DNA of 64,000 bases from Pseudomonadales bacterium (lineage in GTDB: Bacteria > Pseudomonadota > Gammaproteobacteria > Pseudomonadales > Azotimanducaceae), in contig JADHNI010000003.1 of NCBI GenBank assembly GCA_016779585.1, positions 20,215 through 84,214 of the forward strand. The letters are read 5' to 3'. Each line of letters starts with the position of its first letter. Within the stretch, counting starts at the first letter, position 1. The notes beneath the pieces were generated by a model that worked only from the letters and a program-made list of their open reading frames with translations, was not told where the DNA came from and ran no database searches. This document shows positions 43,163-51,986 of the stretch, one piece after another. Made by a program: the position numbers and the translations under genes.

Positions 43163-44577
43163 ACACCTACGGTGAACTGCTGCTCAGGCAGTTTGCGGAA
43201 CACTGGCAGGATCTCGCCATCAGCACCGTCGATGGCGAGTCCATACGCTACGGAGACCTGTGGTGCACCGCTTGTGCGGTAGCTGAATCCTGGCAGGCTG
43301 AAGGCCTGCAGCCGGGTGACATCATTGCCTTCAAGCTGCCTAACAGCTATCGCATCCCCTGCCTTTATCTTGCCTGCGCCATCGGCGGGTTCGTCGCCTG
43401 CCCGATCGTGCCGACACTCTCGGAAAAAACCGCTGCGGAAAACCTGGAAACCGTGAAACCAAAACGGGTGATCACACAGGTCGATTTCCCGCTTGTCACA
43501 GCTGGTGACAAGCCAGCTTTCCATGAGCTCGACAGCCATCAGCCGTTCCTGATCATGTTTTCTTCCGGCTCGACCGGCAGGAGCAAAGCCATTTGCCACT
43601 CGCTGGACAACGTCTGTGGTTCTGCGGCGGCGTTCAGTCGGTTGTCGGGTTTTGATGAAACGACACGTCTTTATCATGTGCTGCCGATGACCTACATGGC
43701 AGGTTTTCTGAACTCGATGCTCGCTGTGCTTGTCTGCGGTGGCCGAATCATTGAAGGCCCGCAGTTTTCCATGGAAAACGTCGCAGACTTCTGGCGCTAT
43801 CCGCTGCAGTCTGAAGCCAACGTGTTGAGCCTGATCCCACCGCTTGCGGCGACACTCTGCCGGTTAACACGCAACCCGGAGACCCTGGCAAAGGTGCCTG
43901 AGCAGTTCACCCAGGTGCAATGCACCAGCCAGGCGATCCAGGCGGATCTGCGTGCACGGTTCATGAAGAAGTTTTCCCTGCCACTGCAGGACTGTTATGG
44001 CATGACCGAGCTTGGCGGCCCGATGTCACTGCAATCCAGGGATGATGCCACCCAACAGAACGAATTCAGCACCATGATCGAGGGACCTGAAGTACAGATT
44101 CGAAGCAACGAGGACGGCGGCAGCGAACTCTGGATACGTTCACCTTTTGCGATGCTCGGTTACCTGAAGGATGGCGAACTGGAAGACATTCGCGATGCCG
44201 GTGGTTTTATCGATACCGGAGACCTGGCCGACTATCGCCCTGAACCGGATGGCGAGCGCATCCGGATTACCGGACGCGTGAAGGACATTATCATCCGCGG
44301 GGGAATCAATATCTCACCGGGTCGAATTGAATCTGTGATGAGCCAGGCACCAGGCGTAGAGGAAGTTGCGGTGGTCGGCCTGCCCCACGCCTACTGGGGT
44401 GAACAGATCATCGCCTGTGTCGTTGGCGGTACCGGTGAAAGCGAACTGCTGAACTACTGCCGCGAATCACTGGACGGTCATGAGGTACCGGATCGAATCG
44501 AATTCATGGAAGCCTTTCCCCGATCTTTTATTGGAAAAGTGCTGAAAAACGATCTGCGCGATAAACTGACAGCATGA
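43159..44577 (+). CDS. AMP-forming acyl (ACP) ligase of the glycan cluster
   Basis: This 472-residue ANL enzyme has P-loop 'MFSSGSTGRSKAICHS', 'QDCYGMTELGGPMSL', 'GFIDTGDLADYRP', 'GRVKDIIIRGGINISPGRIE' and catalytic Lys in 'FIGKVLKND'. It overlaps the ACP gene upstream and the hexapeptide transferase downstream (both ATGA), which strongly suggests it loads an acid onto that ACP. At 472 residues it is slightly short for the family. The acid is unknown. Confidence 0.89.
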   Translation: MNTYGELLLRQFAEHWQDLAISTVDGESIRYGDLWCTACAVAESWQAEGLQPGDIIAFKLPNSYRIPCLYLACAIGGFVACPIVPTLSEKTAAENLETVKPKRVITQVDFPLVTAGDKPAFHELDSHQPFLIMFSSGSTGRSKAICHSLDNVCGSAAAFSRLSGFDETTRLYHVLPMTYMAGFLNSMLAVLVCGGRIIEGPQFSMENVADFWRYPLQSEANVLSLIPPLAATLCRLTRNPETLAKVPEQFTQVQCTSQAIQADLRARFMKKFSLPLQDCYGMTELGGPMSLQSRDDATQQNEFSTMIEGPEVQIRSNEDGGSELWIRSPFAMLGYLKDGELEDIRDAGGFIDTGDLADYRPEPDGERIRITGRVKDIIIRGGINISPGRIESVMSQAPGVEEVAVVGLPHAYWGEQIIACVVGGTGESELLNYCRESLDGHEVPDRIEFMEAFPRSFIGKVLKNDLRDKLTA

Positions 44578-45083
44578 CACAGGAAAACTTCACCCGTGAC
44601 GAACTGCTGGAGATCGGATTCTCCTCGGTTGGTAACAATGTCATCGTGTCGCGAGATGTCAGGTTCTTTGCTATCTCCGGCAGTTTGGGCAACAACATCA
44701 GGATCGATACCTTTACCATCCTGACCGGTGAAATTGTTCTCGAAGACAATGTACACCTGTCACCCCTGTGCTTTCTTTCAGCCACTGGCGGTCGTATCAC
44801 CATGGAAGACGGTTCAGGCATTGGTCCCCAGTGCGCCATCCTGACCAAATCAGATGACTACACCCGCGGCGATTTGTCCTCCGAGGGCAAGGTCGCCGGA
44901 GATATCAGCATCGGGCACCACAGCATCATCGGTGCAGGTTGCAAGATATTCCCGGGTGTTACCATTGGTCCCGAAGTATCCATCGGCAGCAACTGCATGA
45001 TCACATCAGACGTCAAAGCAGGAGATATGGTCGTCAGCCGCGGCGCTTCAACCATTACCGTTGGCAACCGGGCTGACCAGTAA
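44574..45083 (+). CDS. Left-handed beta-helix (hexapeptide) acyltransferase
   Basis: This 169-residue trimeric LbH protein shows repeated [LIV]-G-x4 hexapeptides ('VGNNVIVSRDVRF', 'LGNNIRIDTFTILTG', 'IGHHSIIGAGCKIFPGVTIGPEVSIGSNCMI'). Members O- or N-acylate sugars and amino sugars. Coupling to an ACP and ligase suggests it takes an acyl group from ACP rather than only acetyl-CoA. With the 4-aminotransferase across the divergent promoter, N-acylation of a 4-amino-4,6-dideoxy sugar is the favoured guess. It has no membrane segment. Confidence 0.86.
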   Translation: MTQENFTRDELLEIGFSSVGNNVIVSRDVRFFAISGSLGNNIRIDTFTILTGEIVLEDNVHLSPLCFLSATGGRITMEDGSGIGPQCAILTKSDDYTRGDLSSEGKVAGDISIGHHSIIGAGCKIFPGVTIGPEVSIGSNCMITSDVKAGDMVVSRGASTITVGNRADQ

Positions 45084-45084
45084 G

Positions 45085-46032
45085 ATGAAGATTTCTATCG
45101 TCACCGCACTCTACAACAGCGAAGAATATGTGCAGGAGTTTGTCGAGCGCAGCCGAAACGCAGTCAGGGAAATCACCGACGACTACGAGATCATCCTGGT
45201 TAACGATGCATCACCCGATAACGCGCTCGGGGCAGCCATTCGCGAACATGAGGCGGATAATCGGGTCACGGTCATAGATCTTTCACGCAACTTCGGCCAG
45301 CACAAGGCCAACTGGACGGGACTGAGTCATGCGAGCGGGGATTACGTTTTCCTGATTGAAGCGGACCTGGAAGAGCAGCCGGAATGGCTGGGTGATTTCT
45401 ACAAGGTGCTGGCGAACGATGATGCCATCGACGTCGTTTATGGACTTCAGGATGAGCGAAAAGGCGGCTGGTTCGAACGCGTCAGCGGCGATCTTTTTTA
45501 TCGCATCTTCAATTTGTTCAGCCAGGTCAAGATCCCACCGAACCACATCACCGTTCGCCTAATGACAAGACGCTATGTCCAGGCGTTTGTCGCACACAAG
45601 GAAAGAGACCTGTTTGTCGGCGGGATGTACGAACTGGCAGGCTTTGGCCAGAAACCCCAGATCGTGAAAAAACTCTCAACTTCTGAAACCACCTACAGCC
45701 TGGGCCGGAAACTGAACCTGCTGGTTAACGCAGTTGTGTCTTTTTCATCTATTCCACTGTGGCTGATCTTCTGGCTCGGTGTGTTTGTGTCCATCAGTGC
45801 ATCCGGTGTCATTGTGTGGACCATAATCAAGTGGGCGGTCGGCAACCCGCAGCCAGGCTGGGCCAGCATCGTTGCCTCCATCTGGGCTGTCGGCGGAATG
45901 TTGATGGCTTCCATAGGCATTATCGGCATCTACCTGAAGAAGGTGATCGCCGAGATCAAGTCACAGCCTTACACCATCATTCGACAGACTTACGAAAGAG
46001 ATACCAGCCGCGAGAGTAGCGAAGAAAGCTGA
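45085..46032 (+). CDS. GtrB/DPM1-like glycosyltransferase family 2
   Basis: This 315-residue protein has a GT2 catalytic domain: 'KISIVTALYNSEEYVQEFV', 'IILVNDASPDNA', 'VIDLSRNFGQHKANWTGLSHASGDYVFLIEADLEEQPEWL'. Two C-terminal TM helices follow ('SSIPLWLIFWLGVFVSISASGVIVWTII', 'IVASIWAVGGMLMASIGIIGIYLKKVI'). This is the topology of GtrB/ArnC enzymes that move a sugar from a nucleotide onto undecaprenyl phosphate. With the GtrA-like protein it makes a typical GtrAB pair. The last 56 bases overlap the convergent GT-C-like gene. Confidence 0.88.
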   Translation: MKISIVTALYNSEEYVQEFVERSRNAVREITDDYEIILVNDASPDNALGAAIREHEADNRVTVIDLSRNFGQHKANWTGLSHASGDYVFLIEADLEEQPEWLGDFYKVLANDDAIDVVYGLQDERKGGWFERVSGDLFYRIFNLFSQVKIPPNHITVRLMTRRYVQAFVAHKERDLFVGGMYELAGFGQKPQIVKKLSTSETTYSLGRKLNLLVNAVVSFSSIPLWLIFWLGVFVSISASGVIVWTIIKWAVGNPQPGWASIVASIWAVGGMLMASIGIIGIYLKKVIAEIKSQPYTIIRQTYERDTSRESSEES

Positions 46033-47455
46033 CACGGGATTCGTTGCCAAACTGACGTTCAGCCAGGCCTTCTTTCGATTTCACGATGAAATAGTCATAA
46101 ATCTGACCGTCATGCTGGTCAAAGTCGAATTCATCGGGAAAAAACACCAGGCGCCCGTAAATTTTTCCCTCTTCACCTCGCTTGTAGTAGGCATTAAGCG
46201 AGCTGTAGTAAGCAAAGTTAAAGTCAACAAGCCCCTTATGCACCACCTGGTACCACACCGGGAAATGCAGGTAAGCCGGCGAACGGGCAAATTCGGTATA
46301 CCCTGATTCAACCATGCCATACACACGTTTACCCGGCTCCATGGATTCAACCATGACACGAAAGCCTGCGGACTCCTGCTCAAAGGCATAACTCTTCATC
46401 GCCATGCGGGATACTATCAGGGTTCCAACCAACACAGGTATCAGCAAGAGGACCGGGGCAAAGCGTGCCACCGACTGCGGCACTTCCTGCTCAGCATCTG
46501 TCAGCAGGAACATAAAGCACATGAGCCCGAACAACTGGAACCGCTCATAGGTACCAAAGTTACTGAAGACGGTCGACGGTACCAGCATCATAAACAGCAA
46601 ATAAAAGGCAAACGGCGCTACGTTGCTAACAGTCCACTTTGGGCGCACGCCAAGCACAAAAGGAATCGACAGCATCGCCGGTGCAAGCACCATGGACATG
46701 ATGGTGTAGTCGAGTGACAACAGATCGGGCAACAGCTTGATCAGCCGATGGGCGCCCAGTTCCCAGTCAACAGGTGTCGCAACATTACGTGGCTCCAGGT
46801 TGGTCAGGATCCACGCCAGGCCGAGCGGGATGGAAACCAGCAGTGGTGCAATCCTCCCCAGCAGCGTGCGAATCTTCCAGGGCGGCTGCAAGGCCAGTAG
46901 GGAGGCGATGACGCAGACAAAAGCCAGGATCAACAGGTGACCAAAAAACAGGAACACCATCCACGCCAACATCCAAAGCCAGTGAGTTTGCCCTTTCAGG
47001 TATCGAAGGTAATGCACCAGGAAAAGCACACCGAAAGGCGAACAAACAATAAAGGTTAAAAAGCCCCACTCGTAGGCAAAGCCGAAAGGTACGGCCAGGA
47101 ACAGCCAGTCCAGGGTAGCCGGAGCGTTGATTTCTCGACGCAGCAGCAGAAACGCAATCACCAGCGCAACCAGCGATGCCGCTATCACCAGCTTAGCTGC
47201 CCAAACCACACCAACCATCGGCGTCAGCAACCAGACCAGCCCATAACCCAACCAGTAAGGCCTGAACCAATTGAACTCGAACAGGTCGGCAAACACATAA
47301 CTGCCAAAGTGCACTTCATGCAGCACCATAATTGACGCCACATGCTGTGGCAGGTCAGACAGTGGCGGGAAGGTCGGGATCAGTACCGGGAGGGTGCACA
47401 GCAGCGACGCCGCGAGCAGGTAGGGACTGATACGCCTGTCGGAAACGGAGAACAA
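45977..47455 (-). CDS. Polytopic membrane protein, possible GT-C glycosyltransferase
   Basis: This 492-residue protein has about ten to twelve TM helices, then a ~130-residue soluble tail. The first external loop carries 'PPLSDLPQHVA', where GT-C enzymes place their catalytic Asp; this is the only functional hint. It would fit as the GtrC-type transferase that moves the undecaprenyl-linked sugar onto the final acceptor, next to GtrA and GtrB partners. It also follows acyl-CoA dehydrogenase by six bases on its own strand, so co-transcription with that gene is likely. Assignment is inference. Confidence 0.6.
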   Translation of the reverse strand: MFSVSDRRISPYLLAASLLCTLPVLIPTFPPLSDLPQHVASIMVLHEVHFGSYVFADLFEFNWFRPYWLGYGLVWLLTPMVGVVWAAKLVIAASLVALVIAFLLLRREINAPATLDWLFLAVPFGFAYEWGFLTFIVCSPFGVLFLVHYLRYLKGQTHWLWMLAWMVFLFFGHLLILAFVCVIASLLALQPPWKIRTLLGRIAPLLVSIPLGLAWILTNLEPRNVATPVDWELGAHRLIKLLPDLLSLDYTIMSMVLAPAMLSIPFVLGVRPKWTVSNVAPFAFYLLFMMLVPSTVFSNFGTYERFQLFGLMCFMFLLTDAEQEVPQSVARFAPVLLLIPVLVGTLIVSRMAMKSYAFEQESAGFRVMVESMEPGKRVYGMVESGYTEFARSPAYLHFPVWYQVVHKGLVDFNFAYYSSLNAYYKRGEEGKIYGRLVFFPDEFDFDQHDGQIYDYFIVKSKEGLAERQFGNESRVSFLRYSRGWYLFRKSVE

Positions 47456-47461
47456 GAACCG

Positions 47462-48649
47462 CTAGTCCGGCAGGCCAAGGACGCGCTTGGCAATAATGTT
47501 CAGCTGAACTTCCTTGGTACCGCCCGCTATCGTCAGGGACTTCTGGTAAAGCCATTTCTTGAGCGAGGCCACTTCTTCCTCGGTTGCGCCACTGGATGTA
47601 TCCCAGCGATATCCGTGCGTGCCCATGGCATCCATGAGGATCTCGTCACCCTCCTGGATATTCAGTGCATTGGTCAGTTTCACTGCTGAAGACGTAAACC
47701 CCGGAGCACGACTTTGCAGCTCTGCGATGGCGCGCCTCTGGGTAATCTGCTGCGCCCGGGTGTTCATTTCATGCTGCGTGAGCCGGGTCCGCATGACTGG
47801 ATCGGAAATCCTTCCCTGCTCTGTGCCAACATATTTGGCGACAAGTTCCGGCAGGCGACTTTCTTCGGTTCGTCCCCCCTGGGATCCCGAGATGTTGATG
47901 CCCGCATGGGTGGAGCGTTCAAACTGCAACAGCCTTTTACCGACCGTCCAGCCACGGTCCACACCGCCAATCACATCATTTACCGGAGCTATCGCATCTT
48001 CAAAGATGGTTTCGCAGAAAGGAGAAGCGCCGGACAACAGCGGTATCGGACTGACCGAGACACCTTCCTGGTGCATGTCGACCAGGACCAGGCTGATGCC
48101 TTCATGCCTGGGTTTATCCGGCGAGGTACGCACGAGTACAAAGATGTAATCACAATAGGAGGCATCACTGGTCCAGGTTTTGCGGCCGTTAATGATGTAG
48201 TTGTCTCCCTCACGAACCGCGCGGGTACTCAAAGAAGCAAGGTCGGAACCGGCACCGGGTTCGGAGTAACCCATCGCCCAGGCGCCCTCTCCCCGCGCGC
48301 AGATCGGCAGCCACCTGGCTTTCTGCTCATCGGTGCCAAACTCCAGGATGGTCGGGCCAATGTAGTTCACACCGCGACCGGTCAGTGGCGTGCGGGCATT
48401 AATACGTTTTAACTCTTCGATAAGAATCTTGTACTCGTCATTGCCGAGTTCGGCGCCGCCATATTCCCTTGGCCAGGTCGGAACGGTCCAGCCCTTGTCG
48501 GCCATTCGCTCAAGCCAGAGCTTTGTGTCCGGCTCCATGGATTGCGAGCGGCTGCCAATGGGTGTCTGGCCCGGACCACGGGCACCCGGCGGGCAATTCT
48601 CTTCCAACCAGGCACGCGTTTCAGCGCGAAAGGTATCGAGATCGACCAT
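47462..48649 (-). CDS. Acyl-CoA dehydrogenase
   Basis: This 395-residue FAD-dependent dehydrogenase of the ACAD family has 'AMGYSEPGAGSDLASLSTRAVREGDNYIINGRKTWTSDA', 'GISLVLVDMHQEGVSVSPIPLLSG', and near the end 'YQKSLTIAGGTKEVQLNIIAKRVLGLP', the conserved R/GGT..Q site for FAD and dimer contact. Substrate chain type is unclear; the sequence style resembles steroid or branched-acyl dehydrogenases such as FadE-type. It follows the FKBP lipoprotein gene by 10 bases and precedes the GT-C-like gene, all on the minus strand. Confidence 0.9.
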   Translation of the reverse strand: MVDLDTFRAETRAWLEENCPPGARGPGQTPIGSRSQSMEPDTKLWLERMADKGWTVPTWPREYGGAELGNDEYKILIEELKRINARTPLTGRGVNYIGPTILEFGTDEQKARWLPICARGEGAWAMGYSEPGAGSDLASLSTRAVREGDNYIINGRKTWTSDASYCDYIFVLVRTSPDKPRHEGISLVLVDMHQEGVSVSPIPLLSGASPFCETIFEDAIAPVNDVIGGVDRGWTVGKRLLQFERSTHAGINISGSQGGRTEESRLPELVAKYVGTEQGRISDPVMRTRLTQHEMNTRAQQITQRRAIAELQSRAPGFTSSAVKLTNALNIQEGDEILMDAMGTHGYRWDTSSGATEEEVASLKKWLYQKSLTIAGGTKEVQLNIIAKRVLGLPD

Positions 48650-48659
48650 GATCAGGCCC

Positions 48660-49334
48660 TTACTTCACCCGGATCAGCTCAACTTCAAACACCAGCACTG
48701 AATCAGGCGGTATTCTGCCGCCACCCGCACCGCGCTTGCCGTAAGCAAGTTCCGAAGGGATCACAAGTCGCCACTTGTCACCCTCCTTCATCATCTGCAG
48801 CGCTTCGGTCCATCCCTTGATCACGCGGTTAACGGGAAACTCTGCCGGCTCACCTCGATCAATGGAACTGTCGAAAACCCGACCATCGATGAACGAGCCC
48901 TGGTAATGTGTGACGACGCGTGAGGTGGGACCAGGCGACTTGCCGTCTCCGGATTTTAGAATCTCAAACTGCAGGCCAGACTCAGTCACCTTAACGTTGG
49001 GTTTCTGGGCGTTGATATGCAGGTACGCCTTGCCAGGATCTACTTCTTCTTCGATCTGCTTGACCAGTTCATCGGCACTGGCTTTGACTTCTTCACCCAT
49101 CTTTTCAAGCTCTTTCGAAACTTCCTGGGCGGTTTCATCGGCAGCCGCTTTAATCTCAGCTTCCGCTGTTGCCAGTTCAGCCTCGACCTGCTCGAGCTCG
49201 GATTCGATATCCTTGAGCGCTTCAGCGGCTGTGTCCGCAGTCAAGCCATCAGCAGGAGCCGTGGTCTCTTCCTCGGGTTGCGAGCAACCAACTGCCAGCA
49301 AAAAGGAAAAAGTAACAAGTAGCCTGGGGTGCAT
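48660..49334 (-). CDS. FKBP-type peptidyl-prolyl isomerase lipoprotein with coiled coil
   Basis: This 224-residue protein has lipobox 'LLAVGCSQ' (start at MHPRLLV gives a proper signal). A ~75-residue Ala/Glu/Lys-rich helical stretch ('[23 protein letters not shown]', '[28 protein letters not shown]') follows, predicted as a coiled coil. Last is an FKBP domain ('[49 protein letters not shown]', '[14 protein letters not shown]') with the usual active-site aromatics. It probably folds or holds envelope proteins. Usual FkpA-type partners have a different N-terminal domain. Confidence 0.87.
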   Translation of the reverse strand: MHPRLLVTFSFLLAVGCSQPEEETTAPADGLTADTAAEALKDIESELEQVEAELATAEAEIKAAADETAQEVSKELEKMGEEVKASADELVKQIEEEVDPGKAYLHINAQKPNVKVTESGLQFEILKSGDGKSPGPTSRVVTHYQGSFIDGRVFDSSIDRGEPAEFPVNRVIKGWTEALQMMKEGDKWRLVIPSELAYGKRGAGGGRIPPDSVLVFEVELIRVK

Positions 49335-49402
49335 CTGTTCACTCCACATCAAATCAGAGAGCAGAGACTACCATAGAAACCTGTGCTACCCTCCGCTCCA
49401 TT

Positions 49403-49777
49403 ATGAGTGACTACAACCAACTAACCCCCGAGGAACAACAGGTCATCCTGCATAAAGGCACCGAGATGCCTTTCACCGGGAAATACACGGATCACTTCGA
49501 ACCCGGCGGGCACTACGTCTGCAAAAGATGCGATACCCACCTCTACCGTTCAGAAGATAAGTTTCATTCACACTGTGGCTGGCCATCGTTTGATGACGAG
49601 ATCGAAGGTGCGGTTAAACGGGAACTGGATGCCGATGGTCACAGGATCGAGATTCTTTGTGCAAACTGCGACGGGCACCTGGGTCACGTTTTCGAAGGCG
49701 AAGGATTCACCGCCAAGAACATCCGGCACTGCGTAAACTCCATTTCCATGAAGTTCGTGTCTAACAGCGAGTCTTAA
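49403..49777 (+). CDS. msrB: Peptide methionine (R)-S-oxide reductase MsrB
   Basis: This 124-residue MsrB-fold reductase repairs methionine-R-sulfoxide. The zinc-binding Cys pairs are 'CKRCD' and '[12 protein letters not shown]', the substrate block is '[13 protein letters not shown]', and the catalytic Cys lies in '[13 protein letters not shown]'. A Cys in 'HSHCGWPSF' could resolve the disulfide. It is cytoplasmic, with no signal peptide, and divergent from the FKBP lipoprotein gene by 68 bases. Confidence 0.91.
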   Translation: MSDYNQLTPEEQQVILHKGTEMPFTGKYTDHFEPGGHYVCKRCDTHLYRSEDKFHSHCGWPSFDDEIEGAVKRELDADGHRIEILCANCDGHLGHVFEGEGFTAKNIRHCVNSISMKFVSNSES

Positions 49778-49869
49778 TATACTGTCGGCAGCACCACCGG
49801 TCGTGCCGCTTTATCCCGGGGGCACCCAAAATAGTGCCAAAATCAGGGGAATTGCGGATAATATTGGGT

Positions 49870-50550
49870 ATGGCCAGCTCACCCCTTTTTCTTTCTCTGT
49901 TCAAAAAATCGCGTGTAGCACTGGTACATGCGCACCTTCAGGAGTGCGCGCGCGGTATGGATACCTTGCTGCAGTACTTTGACGCCGTGTTTCGCGAGGA
50001 CTGGGTTGGTGCAGAAAAGCTCTGTGCCTCTATCGGCAATATTGAGCACGACGCGGATACTCTCAAGCGCGAGGTACGGCTTAATGTCCCCAGATCGGTG
50101 ATGAATTCAGTATCGCGGGAAGACTTGCTGGAACTTGTGCACACACAGGACCAGATCGCCAACACCATCCAGGATATCGCCGGGCTGGTGCTTGGCCGAA
50201 AAATGAGCTTCCCAGACTCCCTGGTTGAGTGTCTCAGAGAGTTCCTCAACGAAAGCCACACTTCGGTTTCGCAGGCTGTCGTGACCGGCGACCGGTTGAT
50301 CGAACTTGCAAAAACCGGGTTTAACAATCGCGGTGCCGAGGTCATTTCTGACCAGCTGAAAGAACTTCATCGTGCGGAAAAAGAGGCAGACCGGCTGCAG
50401 CGGGAACTGAGGGCGATGCTTTTTTCCATCGAATCCACCCTGAAACCCGTAGACGTGATGTTTATCTACAAGATACTGGATCTTATCGGTGACATTTCTG
50501 ACCTGGCGCAGAGCGCCGGAAATCGAATGCTGTATATCGCCTACAGCTGA
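49870..50550 (+). CDS. PhoU-like DUF47 (TIGR00153) protein
   Basis: This 226-residue helical PhoU-like protein begins 'MASSPLFLSLFKKSRVALVHAHLQECARGMDTLLQYF', with 'IGNIEHDADTLKREVRLNVPRSVMNSVSREDLLELVHTQDQIANTIQDIAGLVLGRKM' and 'LKPVDVMFIYKILDLIGDISDLAQSAGNRM'. DUF47 proteins normally accompany a Pit low-affinity phosphate transporter. None follows here, and the gene is convergent with phoU 12 bases away. The start at the second ATG matches family N-termini. Confidence 0.87.
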   Translation: MASSPLFLSLFKKSRVALVHAHLQECARGMDTLLQYFDAVFREDWVGAEKLCASIGNIEHDADTLKREVRLNVPRSVMNSVSREDLLELVHTQDQIANTIQDIAGLVLGRKMSFPDSLVECLREFLNESHTSVSQAVVTGDRLIELAKTGFNNRGAEVISDQLKELHRAEKEADRLQRELRAMLFSIESTLKPVDVMFIYKILDLIGDISDLAQSAGNRMLYIAYS

Positions 50551-50562
50551 TGCATCAGGGAA

Positions 50563-51216
50563 TCAGGTACGATGCCTGATGACTTCCCCCTCGATCATAA
50601 AAATAATTTCTTCAGCGATATTGGTCGCAAGGTCACCGAGTCGTTCCAGGTTGGTAGATATCGTGATGTACGAGCAGGCCGGGACAACCATGCCGGGATT
50701 CTCCTGCATCACCCCCTGGAAAATCTTGTGTGAGCGAGCATGAAGCGCATCAAGTTCATCATCCATGGCCAGGACTTCCCTGGCCGTCTTCGAGTTTTGG
50801 CTAACCAGGGATTGAATCGCCAGGCGTACCATTGCTGTTGAGATTTCCCCAATCTTGTTGAGATCGTGATCTGCAACAATGCGTTCCTGATCGCTCAGGA
50901 ACTGGACGCGTTGCGCGATGTTGACCAGCTGATCTGCCATCCGTTCCAGATCGTTGTTCACCTTCAGCACAACCATGAGAAATCTCAGGTCAATTGCGAC
51001 AGGCTGGTGCAGCGCCATGACCTTAAGGCACTCTTCCTCGATCTCTACTTCAGCCTTGTTGATTTCGTCTTCCGTTTTCAGAATCTCGTCAATCAGAACA
51101 AGGTCAAAGTTCTTCAACGCGATCATGGCCTTGGCTGCAGAATCTTCTACCAGGGCTCCTAACGCAGATATTCTGTCGCTGAGCTGACTTAAGTCTCTCT
51201 CCAGATGCTTAGACAT
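50563..51216 (-). CDS. phoU: Phosphate signalling protein PhoU
   Basis: This 217-residue protein has two three-helix PhoU repeats. 'SQLSDRISALGALVEDSAAKAMIALKNFDLVLIDEILKTEDEINKAEVEIEEECLKVMALHQPVAIDLRFLMVVLKVNNDLERMADQLVNIAQRV' contains the first D-x3-E metal-cluster type motif, and 'ITISTNLERLGDLATNIAEEIIF' contains the second. It damps PhoR signalling and Pst uptake. It lies five bases after pstB in the pst operon. Confidence 0.92.
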   Translation of the reverse strand: MSKHLERDLSQLSDRISALGALVEDSAAKAMIALKNFDLVLIDEILKTEDEINKAEVEIEEECLKVMALHQPVAIDLRFLMVVLKVNNDLERMADQLVNIAQRVQFLSDQERIVADHDLNKIGEISTAMVRLAIQSLVSQNSKTAREVLAMDDELDALHARSHKIFQGVMQENPGMVVPACSYITISTNLERLGDLATNIAEEIIFMIEGEVIRHRT

Positions 51217-51221
51217 ATTTT

Positions 51222-51983
51222 TTACCCAAATCTTCCGGTGACATATTCTTCGGTTCGTTCGTTCTCGGGTCGCGTGAATACATCCTCAGTTTCGCCGTAT
51301 TCAACCAGCACACCATTTTCCAGAAAAGCAGTGAAATCAGATACCCGCGACGCTTGCTGCATATTGTGCGTCACGATGACGATCGTATAGCTTTCTTTGA
51401 GTTCAAACAGCAAGTCCTCAATTCTCGCGGTGGAAACCGGATCAAGTGCAGAGCAGGGTTCATCCATCAGGATGATTTCCGGTTCCAGGGCCAGGGCACG
51501 TGCTATACAAAGCCGCTGTTGCTGGCCACCGGACAGGTTTAAAGCTGAATCCTGCAGGCGATCCTTGACCTCGTCCCAGAGTGCAGCCTGCTTCAATGCC
51601 AGCTCTACCCGCTCGTCCATGTTGCCTGAGAATCCATTAATTGTGGGTCCCCATGCGATGTTGCGGTAGATCGACTTGGGAAAAGGATTCGGACGCTGAA
51701 ACACCATGCCAATCCTTCGACGCACTTCAACGGGATCCGTTGAACTGGCGTACAAATCTGATTCATGGAACGCTATGTGACCATCCTGGGTACAGGCATG
51801 AATGAAGTCGTTCATACGATTCAGGGATCGAAGAAGTGTGCTCTTGCCACAGCCTGATGGGCCAATGATCGCTGTTATCTTCTTCTCGTAAATCGGCAGC
51901 GTGACGTTTCGTACCGCCAGCTCATCCCCATAGCTGATACAGACATCATCGATATCCAGAATCACATTATCTGTGTCACTCAT
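51222..51983 (-). CDS. pstB: Phosphate ABC importer ATPase PstB
   Basis: This 253-residue ATPase has Walker A '[19 protein letters not shown]', '[21 protein letters not shown]', signature '[16 protein letters not shown]' and Walker B '[13 protein letters not shown]', the standard PstB pattern. Three bases separate it from pstA upstream and five from phoU downstream. The complete transporter would need PstC and PstS; in this window pstC is only a fragment and pstS is absent. Confidence 0.93.
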   Translation of the reverse strand: MSDTDNVILDIDDVCISYGDELAVRNVTLPIYEKKITAIIGPSGCGKSTLLRSLNRMNDFIHACTQDGHIAFHESDLYASSTDPVEVRRRIGMVFQRPNPFPKSIYRNIAWGPTINGFSGNMDERVELALKQAALWDEVKDRLQDSALNLSGGQQQRLCIARALALEPEIILMDEPCSALDPVSTARIEDLLFELKESYTIVIVTHNMQQASRVSDFTAFLENGVLVEYGETEDVFTRPENERTEEYVTGRFG

Positions 51984-51986
51984 ATA

